From the NCBI GenBank assembly GCA_049697115.1, contig JBAVVD010000016.1:1-64000 (forward strand): a stretch of 64,000 nt of DNA, read 5' to 3'. Numbering within the stretch: the stretch's first letter is position 1; every line of letters starts with the position of its first letter. A program made the translations under genes and the position numbers. The notes under the pieces were generated by a model. The model saw only the letters and a program-made list of their open reading frames with translations, searched no databases and was not told the DNA's origin. This document shows positions 34,289 to 43,900 of the stretch, piece by piece. Origin of the DNA: JBAVVD01 sp049697115. Its GTDB lineage: Bacteria > Acidobacteriota > Aminicenantia > Aminicenantales > UBA4085.

Positions 34289-34305
34289 GAGGGTCAGGCC
34301 TGACT

Positions 34306-34689
34306 TTGGCCGCGTTTTATCTTGGCTATGTCGGGTTCGCAGCACTGAGCACTTCCACCGGTCAAGACTGGTCCTTCTGGGACCTTGCCTACCTTTCCCT
34401 GCAGCTGTTCACCCTGGAGTCCGGATCGGCCGCAGGGCCGAAAGGCTGGGAGCTGGCCCGGTTCCTTGCCCCGACGCTCGCCGCCTACACGGCCCTGCGT
34501 GCCCTGATGGCTGTCTTTCGGTCTCAGGTGAATTCATTCCGGCTGCGGTTGACCAATCCAGACCTTGTCCCCTGGGAAAAATTGAGCGAAGAGATCAAAG
34601 AAAAAGACAGGCACTTTATCCGGGAATTGCCACGGATATTGGGTGGGGTAGACCTACAGATTGAGCGGATACCCCAACGCTTGTATTGA
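34306..34689 (+). pseudogene. Truncated RyR/TrkA-N potassium-channel-like protein
   Basis: The first 75 codons encode two hydrophobic segments typical of the N-terminal membrane part of TrkA-N/RyR-domain proteins (GYVGFAALSTSTGQDWSFWD, then AAYTALRALMAVF). The next 45 resemble the C-terminal RyR domain (VPWEKLSEEIKEKDRHFI). The NAD-binding TrkA-N domain that should lie between them is missing, joined at about 34540-34550. No ATG opens the frame, only TTG 12 bases after an AGGAGG site. The DNA is clearly richer in G and C than its neighbours. Best read as an internal-deletion remnant, possibly of imported origin. A short functional protein cannot be excluded. Confidence 0.55.
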
Positions 34690-34783
34690 TTCAGTCCGAA
34701 TCCCCTCGCCTCTTCTTCATACCGCTTGGCCGGAAAGGGGGAAGCAGAATCCTTGTGTTACATACAAGGGAGATTAGTTATTA

Positions 34784-36565
34784 TCAGCCCTTCTTTTTAT
34801 TAACACCTGCTGGACGGGACGAGGAACCGGAGGAAGAAGAACCGCGAGACATGGAAGGGGGCGGGGAGCTTCTCGGCGAGGAGTGGAGGCTGAATCCTCT
34901 GGAGGGGGACGCTTTTTGAGAAGACGATGAGCTTCGGGAAGAACTGCCTTCAGAAAAATATCTGAAAAATCTGTTTAAAAATGACTTGGGACGTGTGCTT
35001 TGGGATTCTCTGGACGAACTTTCCCTGCTGATCGAGGAAGACGAGGGAAATCCGAAGTTTCCTCTCCTGGAATGACTTTCGGATGCAACGTCTTCTGGAC
35101 TGGAGTCAGAATCCTTCTTTTTCTTTATCTTTCTTTCTGTTGGGGGAGGAGGAGAAGAAGGGGGAGGGCTCTGGCGCACCGTCTCGTCTCTTTTTGTTTT
35201 TTCAATTCCAGACTTGGCCGTTCTTTGGGCTCCAGAAGAATCCTTTTCCTTTGTCTGTCTTTTCTCGAGACTTCGAAAGGGTTCGAATTTGGTGGGGCGT
35301 GTTTCTTTCCTGAGAATGACTTTTCGGCCTTCCAGCGGTTCAATGGAAACGTTGGGATCTTTCACTGGCTTGAAGTCAAGACTCTTCTGGGGTTCCCCCC
35401 GAAAATCAATCTTGCCCAGATTTCTGATCGACTTCTCGTCAAGGGCAACCTTGGAAATATTTTTTGCCTGAAGCTGATTTTTATGGATGACGGTGAGAGT
35501 CTTGGAGTTGTAAGGATAGACATCATAATAGGTCTGTCCATAGAAGACGTTGTTGACAATGACAACCGGATAACCCCAATAACTTAAGGGAGTCCAGGCA
35601 AAATAGTCATAGCCCCACCACCAGCTCACCCAGGCCGGCCCCCATATATTCATGGGAATCCAGTACCAGCCAAAGATCGGAGACCAATGCCACCTGCCAT
35701 AATGAAACGTGCACCAGCCCCACGGTTCATAAGGCACCCAGCTCCATCCGCAGAGAGGAAACCAGGCCCAGCGGCCGTAATAATAAGGATGCCAATCTGG
35801 AGCCATCCCCTGGGGAACCCAAACATATCCGAAAGGCGAAATATAAATCCATTCGCCGTATTCGGCCAGCTCATACTCAAAATCCTCAAGCTCTCCAGTC
35901 AGGTATGTTTTTGCCAGCCGCTTGGTAATCTTGTCGTTGCGGGATTCGTTCCAGCGGTCAAAGCCGTCTTCGATTGCGGCGAAGAAAGAAGTGGGTCGAG
36001 AATTGAAATGTCCGTTGGAAACGGCCAGTCTCTGCTCGTTTTTTATCAGGAGAGATCCTTCTTCCCCAGCCGCTTCGACCAGGCCGCGGAAGACCAGTAT
36101 TTCGGTTTCATTGTCTTCCCGCACGTCAATACGGTATATCCCCTCATCGAGAATATAAATCGATGCATCTGGCGTATGGAGCTCTATACTTTTTTCTTTC
36201 TCCAGGTTATTGACATTGAGATAGATATTTCCGGTCCAGACCTTCAGGCGGGTGAGTTCATATCCTTTTTTAGGAAAATTCATAAAGTCCAATTTTGTTT
36301 TCTCGTCCAGGCGGATGTAAGTATTTCTCCCAAGATAAACCTCAGCCCGTCCATCGGTTGTGCCCAGCCGGTCTCCTTCACTGATGGGCATGTTCACTGT
36401 GCCCTCTTCGTAGCCGAGGTCAGAAGCTCTCTGGATATAGATATTGCCGCTCATGTAACTCAATCGGGCAAAGGAGTAATTCGTGTATTTTGGCTCCTCC
36501 GCATTCGTCGCTAAGGTAAAACATGTCAATATGGAGGCGGCTATCAGGATCATGTGTTTTTTCAT
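34784..36565 (-). CDS. FecR-like/DUF6600 tryptophan-rich envelope protein
   Basis: A 593-residue secreted protein. A signal peptide (about 1-22) leads into a FecR-type beta domain (about 30-190), then a tryptophan/tyrosine-rich DUF6600 region (about 235-350) with repeated GRWxWxPxxGWxWVP motifs. The C-terminal third (about 430-593) is low complexity, rich in Ser, Pro, Arg and Lys. FecR-like domains here probably act structurally, not with a sigma factor, as none is adjacent. The ATG at 36565 follows GGAGACG. Function unknown; surface binding of polymer or metal is only a guess. Confidence 0.75.
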   Translation of the reverse strand: MKKHMILIAASILTCFTLATNAEEPKYTNYSFARLSYMSGNIYIQRASDLGYEEGTVNMPISEGDRLGTTDGRAEVYLGRNTYIRLDEKTKLDFMNFPKKGYELTRLKVWTGNIYLNVNNLEKEKSIELHTPDASIYILDEGIYRIDVREDNETEILVFRGLVEAAGEEGSLLIKNEQRLAVSNGHFNSRPTSFFAAIEDGFDRWNESRNDKITKRLAKTYLTGELEDFEYELAEYGEWIYISPFGYVWVPQGMAPDWHPYYYGRWAWFPLCGWSWVPYEPWGWCTFHYGRWHWSPIFGWYWIPMNIWGPAWVSWWWGYDYFAWTPLSYWGYPVVIVNNVFYGQTYYDVYPYNSKTLTVIHKNQLQAKNISKVALDEKSIRNLGKIDFRGEPQKSLDFKPVKDPNVSIEPLEGRKVILRKETRPTKFEPFRSLEKRQTKEKDSSGAQRTAKSGIEKTKRDETVRQSPPPSSPPPPTERKIKKKKDSDSSPEDVASESHSRRGNFGFPSSSSISRESSSRESQSTRPKSFLNRFFRYFSEGSSSRSSSSSQKASPSRGFSLHSSPRSSPPPSMSRGSSSSGSSSRPAGVNKKKG

Positions 36566-36809
36566 TTTTCGTCTCCTTTCCACGTTATAATATTGCAAGA
36601 ACTATGCCATTTGTTCTGCCTTGATATTTGATATTTTATCATAAATTCTGTCCTCAATAGAGGACGCCTGGCCCCATGAGGGACACCCTGTATTTTCAGT
36701 TTTAATTCTTTGGTGATGATTTTTTTGCTTTCATATAAACAATTTGGGTCTTCGCACATAGACAGTCCGCGCCCCATCTTTTTATTCTTCCGACAATTGT
36801 CAAACCAAT

Positions 36810-37844
36810 TTATTTTTCAATCGGCCAGTATTTTTTTTGTATCGCGAAAACAGGCGCCAGTTCTCTTTCGGTTTCTTCTGAAGCTTCAGCCTTGACAATG
36901 GGAGAGGCGGCTTCGCCTGAAAGTTGAAGCAGAACGGTTTTGACTCCCTCAGTCAATTCTGGAAGGGAATAGCCGCCCTCCAGAGTAAATAGAATTTGAT
37001 TTCTGCACAGCTCCCCGGCCAAAGTCAGAAGTTCTGCCGTCAAGGCCGAGAAGCCTTCTCCCGTGATGTCCATTCCGCCCAAAGGATCTCCTCTGGACAC
37101 GTCAAAGCCAGCTGAGACAAGAATGAATTCAGGCCTGAAAGCCGCAGCCGCCGGCCTGAGGATTTTCTGGAAAATGTACAAATAGTCCTGATTCCCTTTT
37201 CCGGCCCTGAGCGGCACATTAATGGTGTAGCCCTCTCCCTCATCTGCGCCCACTTCACCCGAGGACCCAGAGCCTGGGTAATGAGGGTATTGATGGGTGG
37301 AGAAGTAGAGAACGTCTTTACTTGTATAGAAAGAATTCTGGGTTCCGTTTCCGTGGTGGATATCCCAGTCGACAATCAGGACTCTTTTCAGGCCGCGTTT
37401 TTTCAGGAGATAGGCCGCAGCGATGGCCGCGTTGTTAAAAATACAGAATCCCTTCGCCCATGAATATTCCGCATGGTGGCCGGGCGGGCGGACCAGGGCA
37501 AAACCGTTTTGAATTTTTCCGTCCAGGATAAGGTCTGCGGCTGCAAGGAGGCCGCCTACGGCCAACAGGGCGGTTTCATAGGAGCGGGCCGACGTGGAAG
37601 TGTCCGGATCGAGATAGACGTATGGCTTTCCGGCAGTCTGTTTGATCAGGTCCATATAAGAAGCGGCGTGGATGAGTTCGACTTCTTCTTCCCGGGCCCG
37701 GCGGGGTTGGATTTCGAGATAGGGAAAGGTGATTTCCTTTTCTATCATTCTGTAAACGGCCTCAATTCTTCTCGGGCTTTCGACATGAAAGTCTCCCATA
37801 TTATGGTCGAGGTACCTCCTGTCCTTGACAATTCCAGTTTTCAT
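36810..37844 (-). CDS. HDAC-like deacetylase (AcuC/AphA-type superfamily)
   Basis: A 344-residue arginase/deacetylase-fold protein. The catalytic set is intact: His123-His124 in RPPGHHAE, zinc ligands Asp161 and His163 (DWDIHHGNGTQ), Asp248 in SAGFD, and Tyr in LEGGYSL. Bacterial members deacetylate acetylpolyamines, acetylated proteins such as acetyl-CoA synthetase, or small amides. It lies 41 bases downstream of a sodium:solute symporter on the same strand, so the transported solute may be an acetylated compound that this enzyme opens. No acetyltransferase or polyamine gene is nearby, so that is inference only. Confidence 0.9.
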   Translation of the reverse strand: MKTGIVKDRRYLDHNMGDFHVESPRRIEAVYRMIEKEITFPYLEIQPRRAREEEVELIHAASYMDLIKQTAGKPYVYLDPDTSTSARSYETALLAVGGLLAAADLILDGKIQNGFALVRPPGHHAEYSWAKGFCIFNNAAIAAAYLLKKRGLKRVLIVDWDIHHGNGTQNSFYTSKDVLYFSTHQYPHYPGSGSSGEVGADEGEGYTINVPLRAGKGNQDYLYIFQKILRPAAAAFRPEFILVSAGFDVSRGDPLGGMDITGEGFSALTAELLTLAGELCRNQILFTLEGGYSLPELTEGVKTVLLQLSGEAASPIVKAEASEETERELAPVFAIQKKYWPIEK

Positions 37845-37885
37845 GAATTTTTGGTATTTAAAATTTAATTTTTTTCAGCAGCGAT

Positions 37886-39355
37886 TTATTTTTTTGGGAA
37901 AAATTTCGCGATTTCTTCCGGCTTCTGCTTCTTGGTCAGCAGACTGACGATGATCAAGGATAGGAGCGAAACGGCCAGCGCCGGAAAAATCGTAGGAATT
38001 CCCCACGGGTCGCCTTCCGGCACTCGCTCCGGGGGCAGGACTCGGGTCATAATTAAAAAGAAAATACAGGCGAGTGTTCCGGAAGTAATAGAGGCTATAC
38101 CTCCGGCCTTTGTCACTCTCTTCCAGGCTAGAGCGGCAATAAGCGCCGGCGTAATGGACACACCATAGATGGTGTAGGCGAAAAAGGCCATTTCCAGAAC
38201 GGACTTTAATTGGACAGCCAGCAGAAAAGCGAGAACGCCAAGCAGCACGACGAAGAGTTTCTGGAGGGCGACCATTGTTTTCTGGTCGGCGTCTTTCTTG
38301 ATGAAGCGCTGATAGATATCACGCATGATGTTGGTTGAAGGGGAGAGAAGGTAGTTCATTCCGGTCGAAATGACGACCGCACAGGCGGCGGCCAGGAGCA
38401 GGACTCCAACGGGAGCAGGGACGAGGCTCCTGGCGGCCATGAGCACGACTTTTCCTCCTTCCTTGGGAATGGAGAGGTCGATCTGGCCTTTAAACTTGCT
38501 GTAGGCAAAGACAGCAATGATTATAACGACAGTTTCAACAAAGATTGTGCCGATTGTCCAGAGGATGACGGCTTTTTTGGCATCTTTGGGAGTCCGGGCA
38601 CTGTAGAATTTCTGGTACATGCCCTGCACCCCCATGAGAAGGAGCATTGTGGATAGAAAGTATCCGAGAACTTTGAGAGTGGGGTGAGCGCCGAACTGGC
38701 TGTTGACTACAGCGAAGTAGCCGGGATCGAGCTGTTGGGTGGCCTGCGGAAGTCCTCCGGCGGCCAGGTAGACGAAGGGAACTGAAAGTAGGCAGGCGAG
38801 CAGAATGATGATGCCGTTGGGCAGATCCGTGTAGGCCACGGCAACCATGCCCCCCAAGGTGGTAAAAAGGATCACAAAAACGGCGGCAATAATGATCCCG
38901 ACCTGCTCAGGTATTTTTCCGTCTGTGGCGACGTTGAGGATAAAGCCTCCGGCCACGAACTGATAGGAAACGATGACTGTAAATGAGAGGATCAGGGCAA
39001 TGGCTCCGAAGACCCGCGCGACAGGCCCGTACCTCTCTTCGAGGATGTCGCCGATCGTATACTGACCAAAGGTTTGTATTTTTGCGGTCAGAAAATAGAT
39101 GGCAATGATTCCCACCCAGGCTCCGGCCGCCAGCCAGAGGGCAGAAAATCCGGCTTTAGACGCAAACTCCGCTCCGGCGATAAACGTTCCCGATCCGATC
39201 CATGTGCAGATGAGAGTAAAGACCATAACAGAGGTCTTCAATCGTCGGCCGGCGACCATGAAATCTTCCTGACTTTTAACGCGTTTGGCCCTTATAAAAT
39301 TCAAGACCGTGAGCACCAGGAGATAGGCCAGAATAATGTACAGGTAAGCGGACAT
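37886..39355 (-). CDS. Sodium:solute symporter (SSS family)
   Basis: A 489-residue transporter with about 13 membrane helices and an SSS-family N-terminus (RVKSQEDFMVAGRRL, then TWIGSGTFIAGAEFA) that forms part of the sodium site. The middle motif GGMVAVAYTDLPNGIIIL matches the solute-binding helix region of this family (PutP, PanF and SGLT relatives). The substrate cannot be told from sequence. A strong GGAGG site precedes the ATG. It is likely co-transcribed with the HDAC-like gene downstream. Confidence 0.92.
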   Translation of the reverse strand: MSAYLYIILAYLLVLTVLNFIRAKRVKSQEDFMVAGRRLKTSVMVFTLICTWIGSGTFIAGAEFASKAGFSALWLAAGAWVGIIAIYFLTAKIQTFGQYTIGDILEERYGPVARVFGAIALILSFTVIVSYQFVAGGFILNVATDGKIPEQVGIIIAAVFVILFTTLGGMVAVAYTDLPNGIIILLACLLSVPFVYLAAGGLPQATQQLDPGYFAVVNSQFGAHPTLKVLGYFLSTMLLLMGVQGMYQKFYSARTPKDAKKAVILWTIGTIFVETVVIIIAVFAYSKFKGQIDLSIPKEGGKVVLMAARSLVPAPVGVLLLAAACAVVISTGMNYLLSPSTNIMRDIYQRFIKKDADQKTMVALQKLFVVLLGVLAFLLAVQLKSVLEMAFFAYTIYGVSITPALIAALAWKRVTKAGGIASITSGTLACIFFLIMTRVLPPERVPEGDPWGIPTIFPALAVSLLSLIIVSLLTKKQKPEEIAKFFPKK

Positions 39356-39488
39356 TATATCCTCCTTTCTGGAAAAGCCTCCTTGTTTCCGTCAGAATCC
39401 ACCCCTTTTAAATCATGCGCGGCCATCCATTGATCCACAAGGATATTCACGGGATTCAGGAGGCATTTCTTTTCTGTTGTCTGTTCCA

Positions 39489-40979
39489 TCATATCTCAGT
39501 TTTCTTTTTCAAGAGTCTTCTCAGCCGGAGTTTTAAATAGACGAAGCCCATGATGGCGTAGCGCTTCAAATCCCCGAGCGAACGGATGTGAGTGATGAGT
39601 TTGGGAAATTTCTTGAAAATCGATGTTCGGCCGACACTGAGGGACCAGCGGAAAATGAGCTCGCTCACCTGGCTCCACGTCAGCTTGTCCAGAAACAGCG
39701 GTACGTCTCCTTGGACCATGGGCAGGGTAATTATTTTCGAAAAATACCGGTTTGTCCAGGAGAAATTTCGGGGAAGAAGGCCGGTCTCTTTGGCCGTCTT
39801 TTCCAGCGGCGTGCCTGGATAGATGTGGAGAATGGCGATCGACCCTTCGATTGTATTCCCATATTGTTCGATGATCTGGATTGTCTCCTGGGCTTCTTTC
39901 CAGGTTTCCGTGGGGTGACTGAAAATAAAGAAGACGTTGGGGATGATGTCAAGCTCCTGGCACCACCGGACGAGATGATGGAAATCATCCACCTGGATTT
40001 TTTTGTGGACAATGGTATTCCGAACTCTTTCGGAACCGGCTTCCAGTCCAAAGGACAAGTGGAAAAGTCCGGCGCGCTTCATCTTCTCCAGCATCGCCCG
40101 GTCCGTAAGGTCAATCCTCACGTCGCACTTAAAGAAAATATCCAGCTTCCGCTCGATGATGAGGTCGCAGATGGCCTCGGCCCTTTTGGGGCTGGCGTTG
40201 AACGTGTCGTCAAAGAAGAAGATCACCCTGACGCCGTACTTTTGGATGAGAAGCTCGATCTCTCGGATGACATTCTCTGGGCTTCGCGTCCGAACGTTCC
40301 TTCCCCAGTTGATGGGCGTGGCGCAGAAGTTACAATTGAAGGGGCAGCCGCGGCTGGTCATGACATTGACGGCCGGAAGCATACCGTGGCCGGGCACTTC
40401 AAACATAAAATTGTATTTTTCGAAAGGCACAAGGTGAAAAGCGGGGTAGGGAAGGCTGTCCAGGTCGAGGATAGGGGAACGCGGAGAGTTGGACTTCACC
40501 CGGCCGTTCTCCCGGAACGAGATTCCGGCGATATGGGCAAGGGCGGAGAAGTTTCTCTTGGCTTCCCAGGCCCGACAGAGTTCGCGCATGGTGATCTCTC
40601 CTTCGCCCCTGACAACGACATCGAGCTCAGGAATATGCGCTAAACAGTCCTCAGCGGCCATGGAAGCATGGGGGCCGCCGAGTACGGTCAGGGTCTGAGG
40701 ATTGGCCTGACGGGCCACCCGTATCAGCTTAAAACTCTGAAATCGGTTTTCCGTAGTCGAGGTGACGCCGACGATGTCCGGTTGATCCGTCTGGATTTTT
40801 TTTCTGACCTCCCCCCAGCTCAGTCGGAGGACATCGGCGGGAACGATTTCAACGGAGATCCCCTCTTTCTCCAGGACCGCGCCGATGGAAAGGAGTCCCA
40901 GCGGCGGCATGGACGAACCTTTTGTCCAGCGTTCGGCAAAATAACCTCCGGGCGGCACAAAAAGCTGAACCTTGATCAA
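39489..40979 (-). CDS. B12-binding-domain radical SAM enzyme
   Basis: A 496-residue protein of the B12-binding radical SAM class. The N-terminal half (about 20-150) has a Rossmann-type cobalamin-binding fold (PPLGLLSIGAVLEKEGISVE and VLGGPHASMAAEDCL); the DxHxxG base-on motif is absent. The radical SAM domain follows with the cluster motif C212-C216-C219 (CPFNCNFC) and a GLEAGS segment. Relatives methylate or rearrange unreactive carbons, including in hopanoid and lipid tailoring; this one's substrate is unknown. It starts with TTG, overlapping the smc stop (TTGA), with GAGGAG just upstream, so it is coupled to smc. Confidence 0.88.
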   Translation of the reverse strand: MIKVQLFVPPGGYFAERWTKGSSMPPLGLLSIGAVLEKEGISVEIVPADVLRLSWGEVRKKIQTDQPDIVGVTSTTENRFQSFKLIRVARQANPQTLTVLGGPHASMAAEDCLAHIPELDVVVRGEGEITMRELCRAWEAKRNFSALAHIAGISFRENGRVKSNSPRSPILDLDSLPYPAFHLVPFEKYNFMFEVPGHGMLPAVNVMTSRGCPFNCNFCATPINWGRNVRTRSPENVIREIELLIQKYGVRVIFFFDDTFNASPKRAEAICDLIIERKLDIFFKCDVRIDLTDRAMLEKMKRAGLFHLSFGLEAGSERVRNTIVHKKIQVDDFHHLVRWCQELDIIPNVFFIFSHPTETWKEAQETIQIIEQYGNTIEGSIAILHIYPGTPLEKTAKETGLLPRNFSWTNRYFSKIITLPMVQGDVPLFLDKLTWSQVSELIFRWSLSVGRTSIFKKFPKLITHIRSLGDLKRYAIMGFVYLKLRLRRLLKKKTEI

Positions 40980-43900
40980 CTTTTCTCCTCTTCTCTCTTT
41001 TTCTCGAGTTTCATCGAAAAAAGTTTGGTGATATTGGGTTCTTCCATGGTCGTCCCGTAAATGTAGTCAGCGACCTCCATGGTTTTATAATTGTGGGTGA
41101 TGATGATGAACTGAGTCTCCTCTTTGATTTTTTTCATCAACTCCAGAAATCTGGCCAGGTTGGCCTCGTCCAGGGCCGCGTCCACTTCATCGAGGATGCA
41201 GAAAGGCGTGGGTTTATAGCGAAAGAGGGCAAAGAGGAAAGCCAGGCTGGTCAGCGATTTCTCCCCGCCCGAAAGAAGGATGATATTCTGGAGTTTTTTG
41301 CCCGGCGGCTGGGCGATGACATCGATGCCGCTCTCCATTGGATTGCTTTCATCCTGAAGCTTGACTTCCGCTTGTCCGCCTTTAAATAGAAGGGAAAAAA
41401 TTTCCTGGAAGTTTTTGTTTACTTCATCCAAGGCGGTGAGGAAACGGTTTTGACTCTCCTCGTCGATTTTGAGGATGGCCTCCTTGGTCTGGGCGATGGA
41501 TTCCTTCAGGTCAGTTCTCTGCTGGATGAGGAAATCGCAGCGCTCCTTGTGGACGATGTATTCTTCCTCAGCCATGAGGTTAACGGCTTTGAACTTTTGG
41601 AGATCCTCCCGGGCGGCTTCGAGCTCTGTTTCCACGTCAACCTCGGGTGCTTCTGCCTCCGCCATCTCCTCCTTAATTTCTTGGAGGGTCTTCTTGAGAT
41701 CCTGCCAGCAGGTCTCCTCAAGGTTAATAAGGTCTCTCTCTGTTTCCGCTTTCTTGATTTCCCATTTGATCCGCTCATCCTTCTGGGATTCCTGTTCCAA
41801 GCGAATCTCTCCGACCTTAATCTCGGCTTCGCTGAGTTCTTTCTGGAGCTGCTGGAGGCGGGTTTCATTCTGGGCAATAGTGGTTTCCATCCGGTCTTTC
41901 TCTTCTTCGAGGCTTTTTCTTTTATCGAGGAGGCCTTGGATATGTTCCTTGAGCCGGACCTCTTCTGCGGCTGAGTTCCGGACTTCTTCCTCGAGGGATT
42001 GGATTTTAGCCGCTGCGCTTTCCCGTCGCTGGCGCAGGCTCTGAATAAGGCCTTGGAGGTTATTCATTTTTTCCTGAAGGACATCCTGGTTCCCTTTGAG
42101 CTCAGCTAAATGTTGACCCAGTTGGGAACTTTTTTCCTGGTGCCGACTGAACTCTCTGTCTTCAACCTCGACTTTGTTTTTCAGGGCTCGTTCTTCTTCC
42201 TCGACAGCATTCATTCTTTGGGTGAGGACCTCCATCTTTTGAGTAAATCCCTGCATGTCCAGGTTGAGAACGTCCAACTCGTGGCCGAGGAGAGCCAGGT
42301 TGGCAGAACAATTTTCCTTTTCGGCCCGCTGAAGGGCAATTTCTTTTTCAAGGTCCAGGATGTTTTTTTGAAGCGAGGCCAGGCGTCCGGATTCGTTTTT
42401 GATTTCTTCCTCATGTCTCTGATTTTCTTCGAATTTTTGGTCAAGCTCTGCGGTAATGGGAAGCATCTCTGAATCGTAGAGGCTGATTTTTTTTTCCAGT
42501 TCTTTCATCTCCTGACTGAGGGCGAAAATTCCTTCTTTCCTTTCTCCCAGTTGGAGCAGGCCAGAATGGAGGAGGAGGTCTCCCCGGAGGGAGAGATAGT
42601 TGTGGGATGGGAAGCGAAGCCAGAGGCGGACGGCTGCTTGAATGTCCTTAACGAGGACGGCTTCCTGGAGCTGGGGCAGGTATTTTTCAATTTTTTGTTT
42701 CGGCCTTAACCTGGACTTGAGAAGCCCGATCACTTCCGGATTGCCGAGAACTTCTTCCGGAATGGTCGCTTTCTTCTCTTCGGAGAGGAGCAGGAAACGT
42801 CCCGTGATTTCACCTCCCAGGCGGTTCAGAATGTCCTGCACAGGGATGACAGCGGCTTTGGCCTCTTCCTTCCAGAAAACGTCGATGAGCGGGACATCGG
42901 CCGGGTCGGCTTCGAGGAGGTCTGTAAAAAGCCCGAGGGTGCCCGGGAGGTCGGGGCCGGGTGCGGCGCCCTGTTCCTTTTCTTGCAGCTTCTTCAGGGC
43001 TTGAAGATGATACACCTTTGCTTCTTTCTTTTCCTTGAGATCAGTCCGTTTCTTTTGAAGGTCGGCACAGACGGTTGAAGTGGTCTTTAATGCTTCGCGG
43101 AGTTCGGCCAGCCTTGTTTCTTTTTCTTCTCTCAGTCTATGGTTTTGGGCAAGGATATTTTCTCTGTGCTCCAGTTCTTTGATTGTCGCCTCGAGCCGCG
43201 CCTGTTCTTCTTCGCGCCGTGTCCGGAGCTTCTCCACCTGACGAAGCACCAGCTCTATTTCTTTTTCAGCTTTGGCTTCTTCGTTCTTTATTTCTGTGAG
43301 CTCGGCCAGCTTTTGAAGATATTTGTTTCGCAGTGCTTCCAATTTCTTTGTCCAGGGCTCGATCTGGGCCTGGATTTGCGCATACTCCTGCTCGCATCTT
43401 TCTGCCTCCTGCCGCTTCAGACGGAATGTTTGTGTGGTGGATCTGAGATCCTCTTCAGCCTGGAGGAGATCTTTTTCCAGTCGGCCGAGTTCTCCTCTCA
43501 GCTCTTCGGCATCGGAAACGGCCTTCTCCCGTTTTTCTTCAAAGAATTCGATTCTTTTTGTCTCTCGTTCCGCTTCGGCTTCGAGCTTTGCCGCCTGTGA
43601 TTTCAAGGAATATAAATTCTCCTGGCCGTGCTTGATGCTCTGCTCAATGTCCCAGGCTTCTTTTCTTTTTCGGTTCAGCTCCCGTTCTTCTGTGCCGGTG
43701 CGTGATAGGAGTTCTCTTTCTCCATTCAAGCACTGTTCGTACTGGGCTTGAACTTCCTTCAGGTTGTTCTTCAGTTGTTTATGCTTATTCCGGAAATGAA
43801 AGGCGGTTAGCTCTCGGATTCTTTCCCTCAACTTCCTGTATTTTTCAGCGGCATGGGCCTGTCTCTGGAGAGAATTCTTGGCCTTCGCTACCTCACTGAT

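Noticed and set aside
36562..36777. 71-codon frame upstream of the DUF6600 gene
   Set aside because: Runs through the probable promoter and lacks a family match.
39588..40643. Open frame of about 350 codons opposite the radical SAM gene
   Set aside because: Antisense to a conserved gene and without protein-family features.
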